From Gnetum montanum (Eukaryota > Streptophyta > Gnetopsida > Gnetales > Gnetaceae), in the NCBI GenBank assembly GCA_015680685.1, contig MNCI01011459.1, positions 204,031-240,478 on the forward strand: a stretch of 36,448 nt of DNA, in the 5' to 3' direction. The notes beneath the pieces were generated by a model. It was not told the DNA's origin, made no database searches, and worked only from the letters and a program-made list of their open reading frames with translations. The translations under genes and the position numbers were made by a program. The first letter of the stretch is position 1, and each line of letters opens with the position of its first letter. Shown piece by piece: positions 31,865 through 36,448 of the stretch.

Positions 31865-33358
31865 TGCTAAATTAAGTTCACTTTAATATTAAATCACCTT
31901 CAAATACTAAATCTATATATTATGAAAAAAATAATTTATTTACTAGAAAATAAAAAACTAGCTATCTTCAATTATTCAAATAGAAGATTACAACTTGGAG
32001 TTCCCACACTATTTCTATATCTTTCCACCGTCTCCCACCTTCTCTACTTAACCCTAGCATGCCCTTGTATGTATAAATACCTAGCGACTCTTCCATTAAA
32101 AATTATCCATTTACATGGTCAATATCTAGGAGATAAATCTAGAAAGGGAGATCCTACTAGTTAGAAGAGAAGCTAGATCAAGATCTATGCTATGATTTAG
32201 GACACTAATAAATGCTTTCCTTTCAAATCTTAATCTAGGCATTTCTTAGATCCAATCATTGACCTTTGATTTTTTCTAGGGTTTGGAGCCTCTTTAGGAG
32301 CCTCGGGCATGCAAGGATTTTTAGATATATTACTATCAATCAAGTAGAAAAATTTGAGTACACTACTCATCTTTTAAGATTTTGGAATATTTAGTTATGT
32401 AAGCATTTGATTGGATTTCATTTGGTTTATTTAGTAACTATTCGATGAAATGTTTTTGGGCTTTTCTTTTTTAAATATAATTTTCTAATGCATTTTTTTT
32501 AGACTTAATATTATAATATTGATTTTATCATGTATGGAACCTTAAAGATCTAATCCTCATCTATTTAGACCCATGTTCATTCTATTTTACATATGTGAAA
32601 TTTTTGGACTACAAAATTAGTGTTTTCTAATGTAATTCACATTTAGGAGATCCAAGATGACTCCAAATGATAATGGTATAGAAGGTAAACTAGAGATAAG
32701 AACATATAGGCCAATCCACACACAATGATCCTTGAGCTACAACCACACTTGCACTCACTCAATGTGCTCTATCACACTCTTGTCTAGCTCTCCTTACTCA
32801 AGAGCTCTCACCTAGACTTCTCTATATTACCTTGACTTCTCTTCTCTCTTTGTGCATCGTACAAGCATGAAAACCAATATATTTATAAAGAAATCAAGAT
32901 AAAAACCTAGGGAAACCTTTCACAAGCTCAACTTGGAGTTCCCACACTATTTCTATCTTTTTCCATCTTCTCCTAGTAGTTTCCCAACTTCAAACAATCA
33001 ATTCCAAAAGTTTCCTAGCCATATAGGTCATCTCTAATCTTCTTGGGTCATCTTCTGTTAAACTTTAACTTTCAAAAAAGATGTCTCCACTAGGAGAAAT
33101 ATGTATCCTTCTAATAGAAGACATATTTAATGAGATGTCTCCTCTATCTAGGAGATGTCTTCCTAGAGATATCTACAAAACTAACAAATCATCTCCTCTA
33201 AAACCAACATGTCTTCTATCAAGCTCCAAATGTATTCTATGAAGACTCAACTCCTAGGTAAGATATCTACTTTTCCTTCAAGATGTCTCCACAAAGCCTA
33301 AAACTTGCAAAACATACATGTAGGGAAAAACAAGCGGATCAAAAGAGATGTTCCTACA
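31865..33358 (-). repeat. Rearranged right LTR of the chromovirus-like element
   Basis: 31873-31994 matches the start of the LTR at 26186. The copy then jumps to a piece matching the middle of the LTR (31995-32045). After about 590 foreign bases the LTR matches again from about 32640 to its end TTCCTACA at 33358. The repeated middle piece (ACTTGGAGTTCCCACAC also at 32932) shows this is two overlapping LTR fragments rather than one LTR with an insertion. Confidence 0.65.
32046..32639. other. Foreign segment within the rearranged LTR
   Basis: It has no similarity to the LTR family and no coding frame. A plus-strand TATA box (GTATAAATACC, near 32072) and GC-richer bases around 32280-32320 suggest a promoter or LTR fragment of another element. 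No TG/CA ends were found. Confidence 0.35.
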
Positions 33359-33977
33359 CTAGCTTGCCCACCCTTCAAAAAGTGAACTCCTATGAATAAG
33401 GGAGTAAGCATTAAAGTGATTTTCAACTCATGAAGTTTGGTCTCATGGACCAATATAGCATCATCCATGGACTGATCCTCCCAATGAAGCAAGTACTCAT
33501 GCCTCTTGACTCATCAAGTACTAGAAGTTTTCCTCTACTTAAGTACAATTATCTTCCTCTTCATTACAGGCTTGGATTGGTCAATAGCCCCCTTCAACTC
33601 ATCAATGCTATCCTGTATGGTCTTCTCATCAACATGTCTATGATAGTGCACAAGATCTAAAACATTAAATATAAAATACATACCAACATTGTTGGTAAAT
33701 TAATTTCCAAATCATTATCATTAATCTTGGCGTTAATCCTAAAAGGTCCCATCTTCTTGGCTTTAAATTTAGAGAAGTTAACATCTCATAGCTGTTTCCT
33801 CTTCAATTGTACATAAACCAAGTCACCAACAACAAAATTTAGCTTCTATGTACCCTCATTTCTCTTGAGGACTCTCTCTTCAATCTTTTTCTCAAGATTT
33901 GATTTAACTTGTGCATTGAGATCCCTCATCTCTTGCATAAATTTAGTACTAAGTTGAGCTTTGTCATCAAAGCTCTT
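33359..33977 (-). pseudogene. Pol 3' end of a second chromovirus-like copy
   Basis: This matches 27135-27750 throughout in the same orientation. On the minus strand the integrase C-terminal part (AKKMGPFRI, INLP) is followed by the chromodomain-like block EYLLHWEDQS, MDDAILVHETKLHE and a tail near TPLFIGVHFLKGG, ending just before the LTR at 33358. Here the chromodomain-like part is less damaged than in the first copy. The fragment is cut at 33977 by the next element. Confidence 0.7.
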
Positions 33978-34363
33978 TGTTACAACCAAAAACCTTAATT
34001 GCTAGAATAGAAACCAAGGATCCTTAGTGCAAGCAGTTCCCCAACCCCAAATCCCTAGGGCCTTCATGATAAAAATGGGATTTAGGATGCCCTGGCCAAT
34101 CCAGTAGATCAACTAGGGACTTAGGAGATGTAAAATGTGGAAATATAAACAAATATGAACAATGCACAAATAATAAATTTAATTCTATTGAACACAAAAC
34201 TCAAAACTTAAAAATTTATTACGAAAAGAATAAAGAATAAGTTAGGAAATGTGTACAAATGGTACTTGGATGAGCAAAAAATGGAGTTCACTTGTGTAAG
34301 AGTTTAAAGCCCATTGAAGCAGAGATGCTCTGCTCCACGATCTAGGTGCTAAGCCATTCTTGA

Positions 34364-34425
34364 TGTTATTGAACCTTCCTTTACTGGTGCAACCTGTTAT
34401 TGAACCTTCCTTTACTGGTGCAACC
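34364..34425 (+). repeat. Perfect 31-bp tandem duplication
   Basis: Two identical 31-base units, each beginning TGTTATTGAACC and ending GGTGCAACC, stand head to tail. Identity implies a recent slippage or duplication event in an otherwise decayed LTR. Confidence 0.9.
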
Positions 34426-35085
34426 TTGGATCTACAATTGCGTCGCCACTGGGGGTGAGAAAGGTAGAATATTTGGATGCTAAGTTGCTCCATGTTGAGT
34501 TTGGAATCCTAAAAGTGTAGTGTTAATACCAAAAACCCATCAAATCTCAAGGCCTCACTACTTCCATGCTAGGGCTCAAGAGAATGTAAGTATGGGAACT
34601 TTCAACAGCTCTTAAGTTCCTAAAAATGCCCCAAGTGTGGAATTTTATGTATACAAATTGCTTAAACTTGTTGAACTACCAAAGTGCTTGTATGTCAAAA
34701 ATTGCTGAACATGAGAAAAATTTTCTAGAACCTCCAAATGGTGTTTGAGGTTGGCTTTAATAGGGTATTTGGGCCATAAATGGGGTTGCAAAATGGCTGC
34801 AAATTTGATGGAATTTTTCTACAAATTGGCTATCAAATTTAGGTGAAATGAATGCCCAAATTTGGGGGATTAATATACATAGTAAGTGCTTTCCCCCCAT
34901 GGCCATTCCATTTACTATAAATAGTAACCGTGGCACACCTTCCATGCTAGAGATGAATCTTCCATGCTAAGTTCTCCACCATGCTTGTTGAAGTGGCTGG
35001 TCAACGTTGAAATGCATGAATGAAAGAATTTTTCTTCTTCTAGCTTCCATGCTAGGGAATTGAATTTTCAATGCTAAGGAGGCAA

Positions 35086-35240
35086 GAAACTTTCCAAGCT
35101 AGGGGGAAAGTTTCCAAGCTAGGGGAAATCTTTCTAGGCTAGGGGAAAAGTTTTCAAGCTAGGAAAAACTTTCACATTGGGGAAAAACTTTTCAAGTTAA
35201 GGGAGGAAAGTTTGCAAGCTAGGGAAAAGTTTCCAAATTG
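35086..35240 (+). repeat. 20-bp-period minisatellite in the LTR
   Basis: About eight units of the pattern GGGGAAAGTTTCCAAGCTAG recur, with AAGCT or its variants falling at 20-base steps (35096, 35116, 35136, 35156, 35216). The left neighbourhood (34940-35085) has looser CTTCCATGCTAGG words, probably older units. Confidence 0.8.
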
Positions 35241-35650
35241 TGCATTTGGTCTCCACGTTGAAGGAGGGAAAGTCTCCAAACCCCCCATGCATCCACGTTG
35301 GGGGTAGGAGAGACCTACACCCTTGTAGGTATTTCTAACATAGAAAAATGCATACCCCTCATAAAACCCATCAAATTACCTTTTTTACTATTCAAAAAGG
35401 CATTTTTGACCACCACTCCCCCCACCCTGGAAGCCCAAATATAGACACTAGGTGATACTTTTCACTTGGGGAATGAGTCTTTGGCCACTTATGAGGCTTT
35501 TTTAAGCCTCAAAACTATAAAGTATGTGAGAATTGCCCATTTTGGATTACAATTTTCATATTTACAATGAAATTCTACCTTGGGTTTCATGGGATGAAAG
35601 CTACATGATGGATATTGGTTATAAAATGCAAAATTTTGTGGTGTTTTAGT

Positions 35651-35661
35651 GGCCCCTCTTT
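35651..35661 (-). promoter_or_regulatory. Polypurine tract of the right-edge element
   Basis: On the minus strand AAAGAGGGGCC ends two bases before the LTR. Position and composition fit a plus-strand primer. Confidence 0.6.
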
Positions 35662-35776
35662 GTTGGTTCCTAGAGGATTGACCCAAGAGGCACCAACAAA
35701 GAATACAAAACATCACTAACACTATAATTCATACAAGCCATATGAGAATTAGGCTATCCAGATCACCAATGTTATT

Positions 35777-35863
35777 AGTTTAAGGCCATGGCAAGGCACG
35801 GTACCAGTTTAAGGCCCTAGCAAGCCATGTTGCTGGTTTAAGGTTGTAGTGGACTATTGAAAG
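35777..35863 (+). repeat. 29-bp tandem repeat, three units
   Basis: AGTTTAAGG or GGTTTAAGG starts at 35777, 35806 and 35835, exactly 29 bases apart. The first two units also share the following C(C)..GGCAAG-like part. It spans the stop codon of the integrase frame (minus strand) and the adjoining spacer. Confidence 0.8.
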
Positions 35864-36448
35864 CAAGCTCTCTTGTTGACGATTTGTCAGCTACATGTAG
35901 TATGGATTTAGATAGGAATGATTGACTGGATTGGCCAGTCATCCCATCCATGTCAACTATTCTGAATACTCCATTTCCATAGGCTCTGGTGATAAGAAAG
36001 GGCCCTTCCTAGTTGGCTAAGAATTCATCCTCATGCTCATGGACAACCTTGAGAACTAGGTCCCCCTCCTTGATCTTGCACATCGTCAAGTTATGGTGAT
36101 GTTTTTGCTTCTACCACTCTTGATAGTGCTCAATGTGAGCAAGCACCTGCATACAACACTCCTCCATCAAATCTAGTGCTACTATCCACAACTCCTTACT
36201 CTACTCATCATTGATGAAGTAGGTCAAGGCTACTCAGAGTGATGGCACCTACAATTCAAGAGGTACAATAGCTTCAAAACAATAAACAAGGCTATAAGGG
36301 GTCATGTTGATTGTCGTGTGATAGGTTGTTCTGTATGCCCATCATGCATGGACAAGCCACTCATGCCACTTCCACTTCTTATTTTTGAGAATTTTTTTGA
36401 GAAAGTTGATGATGGCCTTATTACTTGCCTTTGCATGTCCATTGGCTT
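35838..36448 (-). pseudogene. Integrase C-terminal part of a second Ty3/Gypsy element, partial at window edge
   Basis: Entering at the right edge, the minus strand reads ANGHAKASNKAIINFLKKIL, WKWHEWLVHAWWAYRT, TPYSLVYCFEAIVPLEL, HIEHYQEW, then KIKEGDLVLKVV and EGPFLITRAYGNGVFRIVDM, ending at TAA 35840-35838. These are the end of the catalytic core and the GPF-containing C-terminal domain of Ty3/Gypsy integrase, closest in style to Tat/Ogre-type elements. All blocks stay in one frame, interrupted by about five stops. The catalytic Glu (normally in the 'ANGQAE' block) is Lys at 36431-36429. No chromodomain follows. Protease, RT and gag should lie to the right of the window. Confidence 0.8.

Larger units (their letters stand above)
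26186..31994 (-). mobile_element. Ty3/Gypsy chromovirus-like element, minus orientation, decayed
   Basis: From right to left it reads part of the 5' LTR (31865-31994), gag (31799-30600), protease, RT, RNase H, integrase, a chromodomain-like tail and the 3' LTR 26186-27134. The order PR-RT-RH-INT marks it as Ty3/Gypsy and the tail as chromovirus. Every domain carries stops or frameshifts. The right LTR is rearranged and continues to 33358, where the pol 3' end of a second copy begins, so element ends on that side are uncertain. Confidence 0.75.
33978..35648 (-). repeat. Probable 3' LTR of the right-edge Ty3/Gypsy element
   Basis: It begins TGTTACAACC exactly where similarity to the chromovirus copy stops and ends GTGTTTTA two bases before a purine tract, so it is bounded as a 3' LTR in minus orientation of about 1.67 kb. 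Its partner lies outside the window. It includes a TATA-like CTATAAATAG near 34914, a 31-bp duplication and a 20-bp minisatellite. The right boundary is the weaker one. Confidence 0.6.

Noticed and set aside
36001-36448. A host gene at the right edge
   Set aside because: The ordered integrase blocks, in-frame stops and adjoining purine tract and LTR identify it as retrotransposon pol.

Overview
The window looks like intergenic DNA of a large, repeat-rich plant genome. A gymnosperm (conifer-like) genome is my best guess, from the AT-rich sequence, the deep decay of the elements, the nesting, and the plant Ty3/Gypsy and Ty1/Copia lineages present. I found no intact host gene, rRNA, functional tRNA or CRISPR. 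Nearly everything I can assign is a decayed LTR retrotransposon or a piece of one. The elements carry in-frame stops and frameshifts, and CpG-type C-to-T/G-to-A changes are common.

Layout. (1) 1-3640: AT-rich sequence with a word-repeat region, a short Copia RNase H tail and a tRNA-derived SINE-like segment. (2) 3646-12106: a complete, minus-oriented LTR element with TG...CA LTRs (865 and 842 bp), a perfect 5-bp target duplication ATAAT, a decayed tRNA-Asp-type primer site, a long gag frame (11119-9134), no recognisable pol, and a second long broken ORF (7429-4678). That ORF is preceded by its own TATA box and by a third copy of a palindromic GCGATATCGC array otherwise found in the two LTRs. 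This is the most interesting object in the window. (3) 12112-15858: older flank holding a plus-strand Ty3-type gag-protease relic. (4) 15859-22955: a minus-oriented (apparently solo) LTR, split by a plus-oriented gag-only Copia element of the same family (15983-21829, target duplication GATAG/GGTAG). Two opposed LTRs therefore lie back to back as a long inverted repeat. (5) 22956-26185: AT-rich, unassigned, with weak direct repeats. (6) 26186-33977: a minus-oriented Ty3 chromovirus-like element (gag, PR, RT, RNase H, INT, chromodomain-like tail) whose right LTR is rearranged. That LTR is followed by the pol 3' end of a second copy, a tandem arrangement typical of recombination between related elements. 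(7) 33978-36448: the 3' LTR, purine tract and integrase end of another minus-oriented Ty3/Gypsy element that runs off the window.

How it works together: the Tat/Athila-like element and the Copia element kept cis signals (LTRs, primer site, purine tract) and gag but show no pol. If they ever moved they would have needed reverse transcriptase and integrase from other elements. The chromovirus and the right-edge element have pol, but both have lysine at the position of the integrase catalytic glutamate, so neither looks functional today.
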